A stretch of DNA of 33,875 bases from Pseudoselenomonas ruminantium (GTDB taxonomy: Bacteria; Bacillota; Negativicutes; Selenomonadales; Selenomonadaceae): positions 1-33,875 of the forward strand of contig DFHU01000012.1 in NCBI GenBank assembly GCA_002373045.1, given 5' to 3'. The notes below the pieces were generated by a model. It was not told the DNA's origin, made no database searches, and saw only the letters and a program-made list of their open reading frames with translations. This document shows, in pieces, positions 14,417 to 22,359 of the stretch (within the stretch, counting starts at the first letter, position 1; each line of letters begins with the position of its first letter). The position numbers and the translations under genes were made by a program.

Positions 14417-15439
14417 CTACATGGATATACCTGTCGTCTCCCGCTCAATCAGCACATTATCCAGCATAATCCGCTTGCTCTGTCCGCCATGAATATTTTC
14501 AATCAACAATTTAGCGGCATTGCTGCCCAGCTGGAACATATTCTGGTCCATGGTGGTGATTTTCGGTTCCACGAGCCGGGACAGAGAGATATTATCGTAC
14601 CCCATGATGGAAATATCCTTCGGTACAGATAACCCCAAACGTTTGCAGGCGTTCAGCGCACCTACGGCCATCAAATCATTGCAGCAGCAAATCGCCGTCG
14701 GCTTTAAGCGGGGAATCAGCCCCTGCAAAGCATTCATGGCTGAATCTACGGTTTCCACACCATTACCTTCACCGATGTTGAGGATATAGTCTTCCCGCAG
14801 TGAGCCGTGTTCTTCCATAAACTGACGATAGGCCTCTTCCTTAATATCGTAAGAGTCGGAATTGGCTCCCCGGACAAACAGAATATCCTTATGCCCCAGA
14901 CCGAACAGATATTCCAGCGCTATCTGAGAGCCCAGCTTTTCATCATTGCCCACATAGGAAACGCCCTTGATGCGGTGATAACCGTTGATAAACACGAGCG
15001 GCACCCGTGCCACCAGTTCTTCATAAAAGCGCTCACTGATGTTTTTCGTGTTGGGACTGATGACGATAATCCCCGACACATTGCGGGCTACCAAAGCATT
15101 AATGGCATTCATTTCCTGCATCGGGTCATTCTTGGCACAGTTCAGCAGGAAGGAAAACCCATCCTGACGGACAGCATCTTCGATGCCGTCAATAACTTCC
15201 GCAAAGAACATATTATGCAGACCTGGCACCACCACGCCAATCGTGGAGGATTTGCGGGTATTGAGCTCTCTGGCCTGAACATTGGGCACATAGTTAAGGC
15301 TGCTGATGGCCTCTTTAACCCGTTCCTTCGTGTCCTGTTTCACCGGATAATTGCCATTCACTACCCGGGAAACCGTGGCCACCGACACCCCCGCTTTCTT
15401 CGCCACATCCACAATGGTGGCCTGTTTTTTCACGTCCAT
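14417..15439 (-). CDS. galR: LacI/GalR family transcriptional regulator
   Basis: DNA-binding repressor of 340 residues. The N-terminal LacI helix-turn-helix reads ATIVDVAKKAGVSVATVSRVVN (residues 8-29), followed by the hinge helix region SLNYVPNVQARELNTRKS. A periplasmic-binding-protein-like effector domain follows (IGVVVPGLHNMFFAEVIDGIEDA; FVRGANSDS; ISIMGYDNISLSRLVEPKITTM). It is the last gene of the galK-galE-galT operon, 20 bases after galT, so it most likely controls galactose genes. The effector and operators are not known. Candidate operator-like palindromes are at 19269-19285 and 19396-19411. The symbol is by context. Confidence 0.88.
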   Translation of the reverse strand: MDVKKQATIVDVAKKAGVSVATVSRVVNGNYPVKQDTKERVKEAISSLNYVPNVQARELNTRKSSTIGVVVPGLHNMFFAEVIDGIEDAVRQDGFSFLLNCAKNDPMQEMNAINALVARNVSGIIVISPNTKNISERFYEELVARVPLVFINGYHRIKGVSYVGNDEKLGSQIALEYLFGLGHKDILFVRGANSDSYDIKEEAYRQFMEEHGSLREDYILNIGEGNGVETVDSAMNALQGLIPRLKPTAICCCNDLMAVGALNACKRLGLSVPKDISIMGYDNISLSRLVEPKITTMDQNMFQLGSNAAKLLIENIHGGQSKRIMLDNVLIERETTGISM

Positions 15440-15459
15440 GAAAACCTGCTTTCTGTCGA

Positions 15460-16968
15460 TTATTCGTCTTCAGAAACAACTTGCATAAACTTATCGAAAG
15501 CGGCCAAGCCCTGTTCGTCGCGCTTGTAAACGCCGGCATGAACCAGTACCGTCTTAAAGACTTCACCGATTTCTGCCTGCAAAATGCCATCCACTTTATC
15601 TTCCGTTACCGTCGGATATTTTTCCCGCAGCATCTTGTACCAGTCAGCATGCTTTTGGAGTTCCTCAATGCCGGAAACATCCGCTGTGCCGCGAACCAGT
15701 TCCTGCCCCAAATGGTGCATTTCCTGTTTCAGGCGGGCAGGCAGTACAGCCAGCCCCATGACTTCGATAAGACCAATGTTTTCCTTCTTGATATGATGAA
15801 CTTCTGCATGCGGGTGGAATATCCCCAATGGATGTTCCTCACTGGTACGGTTATTGCGCAGCACCAGATCCAGCTCATAAGCATTGCCACGGCGGCGGGC
15901 AATCGGCGTGATGGTGTTATGGGGCTGACCATCGCTTTCGGCCAGAATCCCCACGCTTTCATCACTGTAAGCGCGCCATTTGTTCAGGATTTTTTCGGCC
16001 AAATCCGTAAGTTCTTCCCTATCCTCACCCGTCAAGCGAATAGTGGACATCGGCCATTTTACACGGCCAACCTTTACCTGTTCATAGCCCTTCACGCTGT
16101 AGGTGCGTTCCACAGATGCCTTGGCCATGGCAAAGTCATAGCGGCCGCCTTGATAGTGGTCATGGGACAGAATCGAGCCGCCCACAATGGGCAAATCCGC
16201 ATTGGAACCTAAGAAATAATGCGGGAAGATGGTCACAAAATCCAACAGGTTTTCAAAACTCTTGCGGTTTACCTTCATGGGGATATGCTTGCGGTTCAGC
16301 ACAATGCAATGCTCATTGTAATAGGTATACGGGGAGTATTGCATAAACCAGCGATGGGATGCCAGCCGCAAGGGAATCAGGCGGTGTGTCTGCCGCGCCG
16401 GATGACCGGCATGACCGGCAAAGCCTTCATTTTCCCGGCAAAGCAGGCACTGCGGATAGGAGCTGGATTTTACGAGCTTCGCCTTGGCAATATCCCGCGG
16501 GTCCTTTTCCGGCTTGGACAGATTGATGGTGATATCCAAATCGCCGAATTCCGTAGCCGTCTGCCAAACAATGTTCTTGTCAATCCGATCCTTGCGGATG
16601 TAATTGGAGGCAATGCTCATCTTGTAGAAATTGTCCGTAGCCGCTTTCGGCGCGCGGGCATAGTCGCTCTGGAATCTGCGCACCACTTCCGAGGGACGGG
16701 GCATAACGCAGTTCATCAAGCGGGTATCGAATAAATCCCGTTCACTGGTCGTACCTTCGATAAGTTTTTCCTGCACCGCAAAATCCAGCATATTTTTGAG
16801 GATGGGTGCAGCCGTTTCCAAATTTTCTTCTATATCTTCCGGCACAAACTCCCCAACGTGTAAAACGTCAATGAGGAGATTGGCACTGTAATAATAATCG
16901 TCTTCGCTTATTAGACCGCGCTGCTTAGCGAAGTTCAGCAGACGGTTGATTTCTGTGTTGATGTTCAT
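15460..16968 (-). CDS. galT: UDP-glucose-hexose-1-phosphate uridylyltransferase, class II
   Basis: Second step of the Leloir pathway: galactose-1-phosphate + UDP-glucose gives glucose-1-phosphate + UDP-galactose. At 502 residues it has the length of the Firmicute class II enzyme, not the roughly 350 residues of the E. coli type. The signature block YFLGSNADLPIVGGSILSHDHYQGG (catalytic His region HDHYQ) and PMSTIRL are visible, as is YYNEHCIVLNRKHIPM. It lies 14 bases after galE and is followed by the LacI-type regulator. A cytoplasmic enzyme. Confidence 0.96.
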   Translation of the reverse strand: MNINTEINRLLNFAKQRGLISEDDYYYSANLLIDVLHVGEFVPEDIEENLETAAPILKNMLDFAVQEKLIEGTTSERDLFDTRLMNCVMPRPSEVVRRFQSDYARAPKAATDNFYKMSIASNYIRKDRIDKNIVWQTATEFGDLDITINLSKPEKDPRDIAKAKLVKSSSYPQCLLCRENEGFAGHAGHPARQTHRLIPLRLASHRWFMQYSPYTYYNEHCIVLNRKHIPMKVNRKSFENLLDFVTIFPHYFLGSNADLPIVGGSILSHDHYQGGRYDFAMAKASVERTYSVKGYEQVKVGRVKWPMSTIRLTGEDREELTDLAEKILNKWRAYSDESVGILAESDGQPHNTITPIARRRGNAYELDLVLRNNRTSEEHPLGIFHPHAEVHHIKKENIGLIEVMGLAVLPARLKQEMHHLGQELVRGTADVSGIEELQKHADWYKMLREKYPTVTEDKVDGILQAEIGEVFKTVLVHAGVYKRDEQGLAAFDKFMQVVSEDE

Positions 16969-16982
16969 TTCTACTTCACCGC

Positions 16983-17972
16983 TTATTTTTCATATCCATT
17001 GGGATGTTTCTGATGCCAGTTCCAGGCCGTACCAATAACCTGCTTTACATCCGTATAGCGGGGATTCCAGCCTAAGATTTTTCTGGCCTTTTCACTCGAA
17101 GCAATAAGCTGTGCGGGGTCGCCGGCACGGCGGGCGCCCATTTCCACCTTGATATCCTTGCCTGTAGCTTCCTTTGCGGCTTCAATCATCTCCTTAACGG
17201 AGAAGCCCTGACCATTGCCGAGGTTGAAGATATTGCTGTCGCCGCCCTTGCGCAGATATTCGAGCGCCAGCACATGCGCATCGGCGAGGTCGATGACATG
17301 GATGTAATCGCGCAGGCAGGTGCCGTCCGGCGTAGCGTAGTCGTCACCAAAGACCGTGATATGGTCGCGCTTGCCCAGGGGAACCTGTAGGATAAGCGGA
17401 ATCAGATGCGTTTCCGGATGATGGTCTTCACCGATGGAGCCATCATCCAGAGCGCCTGCGGCATTGAAGTAGCGCAGGGACACATAGCGGATGCCATCGG
17501 CGCGGCTGACCCATTTCATCATCTTTTCCATGGTGAGCTTGCTCTCACCATAGGTATTGGTCGGGCAGGTTTCATCATCTTCCATGATGGGGATTTTCTT
17601 CGGCTCACCGTATACGGCTGCCGTGGAGGAGAATACAATCTTGTCCACATGATGGCGCACCATCGCTTCCAAGAGCACCTGCATACCATAGACGTTGTTG
17701 TTGAAGTATTTCAGCGGTTTCTCCATGCTTTCGCCGACCAGCGAATTGGCAGCGAAATGGATAACGGCTTCAATTTTATTTTCCGTGAAGATCTTATCGA
17801 GCACAGATGCTTCGCGGATATCCCCTTCGTAAAATTTAGCCTTGGGGTTCAATGCATCCCGATGACCGGTCTGCAGATTATCCACGATAACAACGTCTTC
17901 GCCCTTTTCCACTAACTGATGAACGGCATGGGAACCGATATAACCGGCGCCGCCACAAACAAGAATCGACAT
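16983..17972 (-). CDS. galE: UDP-glucose 4-epimerase
   Basis: Interconverts UDP-galactose and UDP-glucose using tightly bound NAD. The 329-residue protein is an extended short-chain dehydrogenase: the NAD-binding GGAGYIGSH is at residues 7-15, the catalytic pair SSTAAVYG (Ser/Thr) and YGESK (Tyr-x3-Lys) are present, and FNLGNGQGFSV lies towards the C terminus. AAGGAG lies upstream of the ATG. A 92-base gap from galK contains a near-perfect catabolite-response-like site at 18010-18024, so it may have its own control. Confidence 0.97.
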   Translation of the reverse strand: MSILVCGGAGYIGSHAVHQLVEKGEDVVIVDNLQTGHRDALNPKAKFYEGDIREASVLDKIFTENKIEAVIHFAANSLVGESMEKPLKYFNNNVYGMQVLLEAMVRHHVDKIVFSSTAAVYGEPKKIPIMEDDETCPTNTYGESKLTMEKMMKWVSRADGIRYVSLRYFNAAGALDDGSIGEDHHPETHLIPLILQVPLGKRDHITVFGDDYATPDGTCLRDYIHVIDLADAHVLALEYLRKGGDSNIFNLGNGQGFSVKEMIEAAKEATGKDIKVEMGARRAGDPAQLIASSEKARKILGWNPRYTDVKQVIGTAWNWHQKHPNGYEK

Positions 17973-18009
17973 GAGTCTACTCCTTCCTTATTCCACAACA
18001 GTATCACAC

Positions 18010-18024
18010 AGAAATCGCTTTCTA
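18010..18024 (-). promoter_or_regulatory. cre-like site upstream of galE
   Basis: On the minus strand TAGAAAGCGATTTCT matches the catabolite-response consensus WTGNAANCGNWNNCW at all but one defined position. It is 38 bases upstream of galE. Confidence 0.4.
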
Positions 18025-18064
18025 TTTTAGCATGCTTTCCGTCTGTTTTCTAGAAAATGTTTTC

Positions 18065-19249
18065 TTATTTAATCCGATGCGTACCATCGGCAATGTTGGC
18101 CACATAGAAGCTCGGTGCATAGCCAATCTTCTCCGTATAAGCCTTGCCCACTTTTTCCTTGAACGCTTCGATGGCTTCGTTCTTCACGAGGCTTACCGTG
18201 CAGCCGCCAAAGCCTGCCCCCGTCATACGGGAACCGATAACCCCGTCAATCTGCCAGGCAAGCTCTGCCAAAGTGTCCAGTTCCTTGCCCGTCACATCAT
18301 AATCATCGCGCAGGGAGTAATGGGATTCATTCATCAGCTTGCCGAATTTAACCACATCGTCGGCTTCCAAAGCTTCAACAGCTTCGAGCGTACGGTTGTT
18401 TTCGAGTACTGCATGACGCGCACGCTGACGTTCCAGCGGTTCGCTGATGGCACCGGCCAGCTGATTGAACGCTTCATTGGAAAGCTCGCCCAAAGCATTC
18501 AGTTCCGGCTTTACTTCCTTCAATTCGTTCAGCGCGTGTTCACACTGCGCACGACGCACATTATAGGCGCTGGAAGCAAGGCTGTGCGGCTTATTGGTAT
18601 TGGAAATCACAATGCTGGCACCCTCTAAGGCAATTTTGCTGTAACGGTAGGAAAGCGTATTGCAGTCCAAAAGGATTGCGCAGTCCTTCTTGCCCATGCC
18701 AACGGCGAACTGGTCCATAATGCCGCAGTTTACGCCCACAAAGGTGTTTTCTGCTTTCTGGGAAAGTTTTACCATTTCCACCATATCTAGACCGAAGCCG
18801 AAAGCATCATTGAGGATAAGCGCCGTCAGCACTTCGATGGATGCCGAGGAGGAAAGGCCGGAACCATTGGGCAGCGTGCCGTAAACCAGAATATCAAAGC
18901 CATGGGAAGCCTTATGACCGGCATCTTCAAAGACTTTAACCACGCCCATGGGATAGTTGGCCCAGTTCTTTTCCTTGTCGTAGCTGAGACCTGACATAGC
19001 AAATTCAATGACGCCCTTGTCCGCAAGGTTCATGGAGTAAATCCGCGTCTTGTTGTCGGCACGGTCAGCCACCAGCGCATAAGTACCCAGCGAAATGGCA
19101 CAGGGGAACACATGGCCGCCATTGTAATCGGTGTGTTCACCAATCAGATTCACACGTCCCGGAGAAAAATAAGCCCGCGTTTCCTGCGCACCAAACTTCG
19201 CAGCGAACTCCTCTTCCATCTTTGCCAGAATTTCATTTTCCTTTTCCAT
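18065..19249 (-). CDS. galK: Galactokinase
   Basis: Phosphorylates galactose with ATP to galactose-1-phosphate, the entry step of the Leloir pathway. The 394-residue GHMP kinase shows the galactokinase signature GRVNLIGEHTDYNGG near residue 30, the ATP-binding GLSSSASIEV and the C-terminal MTGAGFGGCTVSLV motif. AGGAGG lies just before the ATG. First gene of the gal operon, with its own promoter at 19361-19389. Free galactose could come from a permease elsewhere or from beta-galactosidase activity outside this window. Confidence 0.97.
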   Translation of the reverse strand: MEKENEILAKMEEEFAAKFGAQETRAYFSPGRVNLIGEHTDYNGGHVFPCAISLGTYALVADRADNKTRIYSMNLADKGVIEFAMSGLSYDKEKNWANYPMGVVKVFEDAGHKASHGFDILVYGTLPNGSGLSSSASIEVLTALILNDAFGFGLDMVEMVKLSQKAENTFVGVNCGIMDQFAVGMGKKDCAILLDCNTLSYRYSKIALEGASIVISNTNKPHSLASSAYNVRRAQCEHALNELKEVKPELNALGELSNEAFNQLAGAISEPLERQRARHAVLENNRTLEAVEALEADDVVKFGKLMNESHYSLRDDYDVTGKELDTLAELAWQIDGVIGSRMTGAGFGGCTVSLVKNEAIEAFKEKVGKAYTEKIGYAPSFYVANIADGTHRIK

Positions 19250-19268
19250 GTCATAGCCTCCTATATTG

Positions 19269-19285
19269 TATGTAAACGTTTTCCA
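19269..19285. promoter_or_regulatory. cre/GalR-like operator near the galK start
   Basis: ATGTAAACGTTTTCCA contains the palindrome AAACGTTT. It fits both a CcpA cre site and LacI-family operators. It lies 20 bases upstream of galK, within the transcribed leader. Confidence 0.5.
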
Positions 19286-19296
19286 TTTTCTTTTCT

Positions 19297-19346
19297 GAAA
19301 TGCGGTGCAAGTTCATCGTTTTGCGGACCAACTCGCACCGCATTTC
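19297..19346 (-). other. Hairpin in the galK leader
   Basis: Perfect 12-bp inverted repeat GAAATGCGGTGC / GCACCGCATTTC. One A-C mismatch is then followed by four more pairs. It lies between the galK promoter and start codon. No U run follows it on the minus strand, so it is not a classic terminator. Confidence 0.6.
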
Positions 19347-19360
19347 CTTTTGTTATTTCT

Positions 19361-19389
19361 AGTTTACGCTTGTGTTAAGGGAATGTCAA
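19361..19389 (-). promoter_or_regulatory. Promoter of the gal operon
   Basis: Minus strand TTGACA (19384-19389), a 17-base spacer and TAAACT (19361-19366). The operator-like site at 19396-19411 lies directly upstream of the -35. Confidence 0.65.
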
Positions 19390-19395
19390 GTGTTT

Positions 19396-19411
19396 TTGTA
19401 AACGTTTTCTT
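19396..19411. promoter_or_regulatory. cre/GalR-like operator upstream of the gal promoter
   Basis: TTGTAAACGTTTTCTT matches the cre consensus WTGNAANCGNWNNCW in full and shares GTAAACGTTTTC with the site at 19269-19285. Paired sites around the gal promoter would suit repression by the LacI-type protein or CcpA. Confidence 0.6.
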
Positions 19412-19424
19412 ACTTTTTTTATAC

Positions 19425-20855
19425 TTAATCGGCAATGTCATCTGCACCAACGATTTCGCCCCGCTGGCTCATGGCCTTATACCAATAAGCGCTTTTCTTG
19501 GGATAACGCTTCTGTGTGGCATAATCGACATAGAATAAGCCGTAGCGCTTGTTATAGCCATTACTCCAGGACAGAACATCCATCAAGCTCCAGATATAGT
19601 AGCCGCCGACATTAACGCCTTCAGCAATGGCCTTCAGAATGAACTGCAAATGCTGACTAACATAGTCAATACGAGGAGTATCATCAATTTTTCCATCCTC
19701 AAAATCATCCTTATAGCCCATACCGTTTTCGGAAATGAAGATTTCTTTGTAATTGGGATAATCACGCGCTATGCGCTTCAGCTGCTTATACATCCCTTCC
19801 GGATAAATCGGCCAATCCCAATCGGTAGTCGGAACTGCAGGGTTGCTGACCCGCGCGCCAATGCCTTTCAGGCAAAAGACGCTGGTGCCCTTTTCCCCGG
19901 TACTGTTGTTGACCACCTGGCTTTCGCCCTCATAAGCCTGCAGGAAATGACTGGAATAATAATTCATGCCCAAAAAGTCAATCTGTGCTGCAGCCTTGGC
20001 AAATTCCACAAAGTCCTGTTCTTCGGTAAGCAGGCTGCCACCATTCTTCTGCAGGATTTCATTGATGAAGCCCATCGTCGTTTCTGAATAGCGGCCTAAA
20101 TAACAGGCATCCAGCATGAAACGGTTAGAAATGGCATCATCCAAATCACGGACGTGGTTATTTTCCGGCGTATCGGTAATGGCCTCCTTGCCCTCCAACG
20201 TATGAACAATACCGATTCTTCCCGGCAAATTCATGCTCTTGTAAAGATTCAACGCCCTTGCATGGGCTACCATCAAATTATGCTCAATTTGAATAGCTTT
20301 TTCAATCTGGAAGGTTTCATGCGGGGGAAAATTACCTGCCAGATAGCCATTCTGTGCAATCGACCATGGCTCATTGAAGGTAGCCCATTTCATCACCCGG
20401 TCGCCAAAGGCTTCAAAACAGATTTTGGCATATGCCACGAATTTATCAATCAAATCCCGGTTCAGCCAATGCCCGTTTTGAAAAAAGGGTAACGGTGTAT
20501 CAAAATGATGAAGGGTTACAAACGGCTCTACGCCCTGCCGGATGCATTCGTCAATAAGCTTGTTATAGTAATCGATACCTGCCTGATTGACCTTTCCCTC
20601 ACCATCGGGAAGAATGCGTGTCCAGGACAGCGATATGCGAATGCCGTTTATATGAAAATCATGAGCCAATTGCAAATCCTGCTTATATTGATGATAGAAG
20701 TCACTGGCCGGGTCAGCATTGAAGCGCGCTCCGGGACGATTCATATATTCATCCCAGACACAAGGGCCGCGCCCATCTTCACGGGTTGCTCCCTCTACCT
20801 GATAAGCTGCCGTAGCGCCGCCAAAGATAAACCCATCGGGAAATTTCTGCGCCAT
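19425..20855 (-). CDS. lacG: 6-phospho-beta-galactosidase (GH1)
   Basis: Hydrolyses PTS-imported phosphorylated beta-galactosides (such as lactose-6'-phosphate) to galactose-6-phosphate plus the second sugar. The 476-residue GH1 barrel has the acid/base motif TFNEPW and the nucleophile motif ISENGMGYKD. Near the C terminus SWSNGYNKRYGLFYVD contains the Ser/Lys/Tyr set that binds the 6-phosphate in LacG and separates these enzymes from plain beta-glucosidases. Last gene of lacA-lacB-lacF-lacG, nine bases after lacF. GAGGTG precedes the ATG. Confidence 0.95.
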   Translation of the reverse strand: MAQKFPDGFIFGGATAAYQVEGATREDGRGPCVWDEYMNRPGARFNADPASDFYHQYKQDLQLAHDFHINGIRISLSWTRILPDGEGKVNQAGIDYYNKLIDECIRQGVEPFVTLHHFDTPLPFFQNGHWLNRDLIDKFVAYAKICFEAFGDRVMKWATFNEPWSIAQNGYLAGNFPPHETFQIEKAIQIEHNLMVAHARALNLYKSMNLPGRIGIVHTLEGKEAITDTPENNHVRDLDDAISNRFMLDACYLGRYSETTMGFINEILQKNGGSLLTEEQDFVEFAKAAAQIDFLGMNYYSSHFLQAYEGESQVVNNSTGEKGTSVFCLKGIGARVSNPAVPTTDWDWPIYPEGMYKQLKRIARDYPNYKEIFISENGMGYKDDFEDGKIDDTPRIDYVSQHLQFILKAIAEGVNVGGYYIWSLMDVLSWSNGYNKRYGLFYVDYATQKRYPKKSAYWYKAMSQRGEIVGADDIAD

Positions 20856-20864
20856 GCCTACACC

Positions 20865-21182
20865 TCATTTCTCCTTGAACATCTTGATGAACCGTTTATC
20901 CATATCCGAAAGCAACATCGCCGTCATCAAATGATCCTGAGCATGGACAGTGAGGAAACCAATTTCGATTTCTTCCCCTGCTGCCTCCTTGGTGATGAGT
21001 TCTGTCTGCTGATTATGCGCATTAAGAATCAAGTCATCACCTTCCTTGATTAAAGCTTCTGCCTTAGCAAAATCCTTCTCACTGATTGCATCCATCGCCG
21101 CAAGGAACTTAGTCCGGGCATCGCCTGCATAAGCCACAATCTCCATTGCAATCATAGCCATTTCATCTTTCGTCATAGCCAT
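20865..21182 (-). CDS. lacF: PTS lactose/cellobiose-type IIA component
   Basis: Cytoplasmic phosphocarrier that passes phosphate from HPr to the IIB domain of the sugar permease. It is 105 residues, all helical, with the typical block DDLILNAHNQQTELI and the phosphorylated histidine in LTVHAQDHLM. The matching IICB partner is encoded 8 kb away at 28544-30211. It lies between lacB and lacG. GGGAG precedes the ATG at the expected distance. Confidence 0.95.
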   Translation of the reverse strand: MAMTKDEMAMIAMEIVAYAGDARTKFLAAMDAISEKDFAKAEALIKEGDDLILNAHNQQTELITKEAAGEEIEIGFLTVHAQDHLMTAMLLSDMDKRFIKMFKEK

Positions 21183-21222
21183 AAAATATCACTCCCGTTT
21201 TTTCCTTTAATTATACCACTTA

Positions 21223-21738
21223 TCAATCATGGTAGTAACCTTCATCCCACTTTTGCAGGTACTCATCAAACAAATGGTCATTTTCGATGCAGTCATTTTC
21301 GCCAATCAAGCCATCAATCTTGGCAATCAGAGCCTCCTTTTCCGGAGTGGGCTTGTACTCGGCTTTCAAAAAGGCTTCCAAAATATATTCAATGCTGCCG
21401 ATGCCGATAACACGGCCGCCACAGCCGATAACATTGGCATTCAGGTTTTCCTTAGCGGCAACAGCAGTCTGTACATCAGCCACACAGGCAGCCCGTACGC
21501 CTTTCACCTTTTGGGCCGCATTATTGATGCCAATACCGGTACCACAGATACATACGCCTAAATCCGCTTCACCTGTGGCCACCAGTTTCCCCACTTTCCG
21601 GCCATAGATGGGATAATGGGTGCGGATAAAATCATAAGTACCCACATCGATAACTTCATGTCCCTGTTTCTTTAAGAATTCCGCCGCCTTGATTTTAATA
21701 TCGGTCACAATATGGTCACAGCCAATGGCAATTTTCAT
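21223..21738 (-). CDS. lacB: Galactose-6-phosphate isomerase, LacB subunit
   Basis: With LacA converts galactose-6-phosphate to tagatose-6-phosphate. The 171-residue RpiB-fold protein starts MKIAIGCDHIVTD and has the active-site region GVCICGTGIGINNAAQKVKGVRAACV, carrying the catalytic Cys of the LacB/RpiB family. The ATG at 21738 is chosen over an ATG six codons upstream because GGAGG is correctly placed. The stop of lacA precedes it by 27 bases. Confidence 0.95.
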   Translation of the reverse strand: MKIAIGCDHIVTDIKIKAAEFLKKQGHEVIDVGTYDFIRTHYPIYGRKVGKLVATGEADLGVCICGTGIGINNAAQKVKGVRAACVADVQTAVAAKENLNANVIGCGGRVIGIGSIEYILEAFLKAEYKPTPEKEALIAKIDGLIGENDCIENDHLFDEYLQKWDEGYYHD

Positions 21739-21765
21739 CGTGTTTTCCTCCTCCAAAGTTCCCGC

Positions 21766-22185
21766 TTAACATTCACGATTCAGCATATCGATACGAATCT
21801 GATGCCGCCCGCCATCGTATTCGGTCTTGACAAAGTTTTCCGCCAGCTGGCAGGAAAGCTTTTCCGCCGTAATATTTGCTCCCAAAGTGATGATCTGCGT
21901 GCTGTTATGATGACGGGTCATGGAAGAAGTATAATCCTCATAGGTCGGTGCACATACGATGCCATGATGCTTGGCCGCAATCATAAAGGGAGCCACACCA
22001 TAATCATCCACAATTATGCCGCGGGTAATTCCCTTCTCCTGAATGGCCGTCACCACATTTTCCGTAGCCGTAAAAATATCCTGGTTCGAAAAGTCCTCTA
22101 TCTCATAGCCTTTGCTCTCCAAGTACTCCTTAATGGTGTTCTTGAGTTTTTCACCGTCCGTATTTGCAGCTAATGCAACTTTCAT
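21766..22185 (-). CDS. lacA: Galactose-6-phosphate isomerase, LacA subunit
   Basis: Partner of LacB. The 139-residue RpiB-like protein begins MKVALAANTDGEKLK and lacks the catalytic Cys loop seen in LacB (it has GIIVDDYGVAPFMIAAK instead), as is normal for LacA. The ITLGANI segment is typical. The ATG at 22185 has AGGAAG upstream and fits the family N terminus. First gene of the lac operon. Upstream lie a -10 box (22242-22247) and the 25-bp motif shared with two other operons (22268-22292). Confidence 0.94.
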   Translation of the reverse strand: MKVALAANTDGEKLKNTIKEYLESKGYEIEDFSNQDIFTATENVVTAIQEKGITRGIIVDDYGVAPFMIAAKHHGIVCAPTYEDYTSSMTRHHNSTQIITLGANITAEKLSCQLAENFVKTEYDGGRHQIRIDMLNREC

Positions 22186-22220
22186 AATCACAGCTTCCTT
22201 TCTCACTAAATGTTTAAGGG

Positions 22221-22235
22221 GATAACGTTTACTAT
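22221..22235. promoter_or_regulatory. cre/GalR-like operator at the lacA transcription start
   Basis: GATAACGTTTACTAT (inverse ATAGTAAACGTTATC) shares the GTAAACGTT core with the gal sites. It lies just downstream of the lacA -10 box, a position suited to blocking RNA polymerase. Confidence 0.5.
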
Positions 22236-22241
22236 GCTTTT

Positions 22242-22292
22242 ATTATAGCCGTCAGAGAACCTGTTTGGTTTTCATCATTTGAAAGGATTTTC
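22242..22292 (-). promoter_or_regulatory. lacA promoter with conserved 25-bp activator-like site
   Basis: Motif site 1 at 22268-22292 on the minus strand (GAAAATCC-TTTCAAAT-GAT-GAAAAC), then exactly 20 bases, then TATAAT at 22242-22247. No usable -35 hexamer is present. The same motif and spacing recur at 25072-25096 and 30303-30327. Confidence 0.75.
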
Positions 22293-22296
22293 GCCT

Positions 22297-22326
22297 ATGG
22301 CAAAACCGGAACAACGGCGTTATAAT
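22297..22326 (+). promoter_or_regulatory. Probable promoter of the RpiR-family regulator gene
   Basis: ATGGCA (22297-22302), 18 bases and TATAAT (22321-22326). AAGGAG at 22344-22349 precedes the start at 22360. It is back-to-back with motif site 1, so one protein could govern both directions. Confidence 0.5.
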
Positions 22327-22359
22327 AAAAGATAATGAATTTCAAGGAGTTGATGAATT

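Noticed and set aside
19297..19346. Terminator of the lac operon after lacG
   Set aside because: The hairpin is strong, but no U run follows on the minus strand, and it lies downstream of the gal promoter, so it fits better as a leader hairpin.
19425..20855. Plain beta-glucosidase or 6-phospho-beta-glucosidase
   Set aside because: The SNGYNKRYG phosphate-binding block and the lacABFG context favour 6-phospho-beta-galactosidase.
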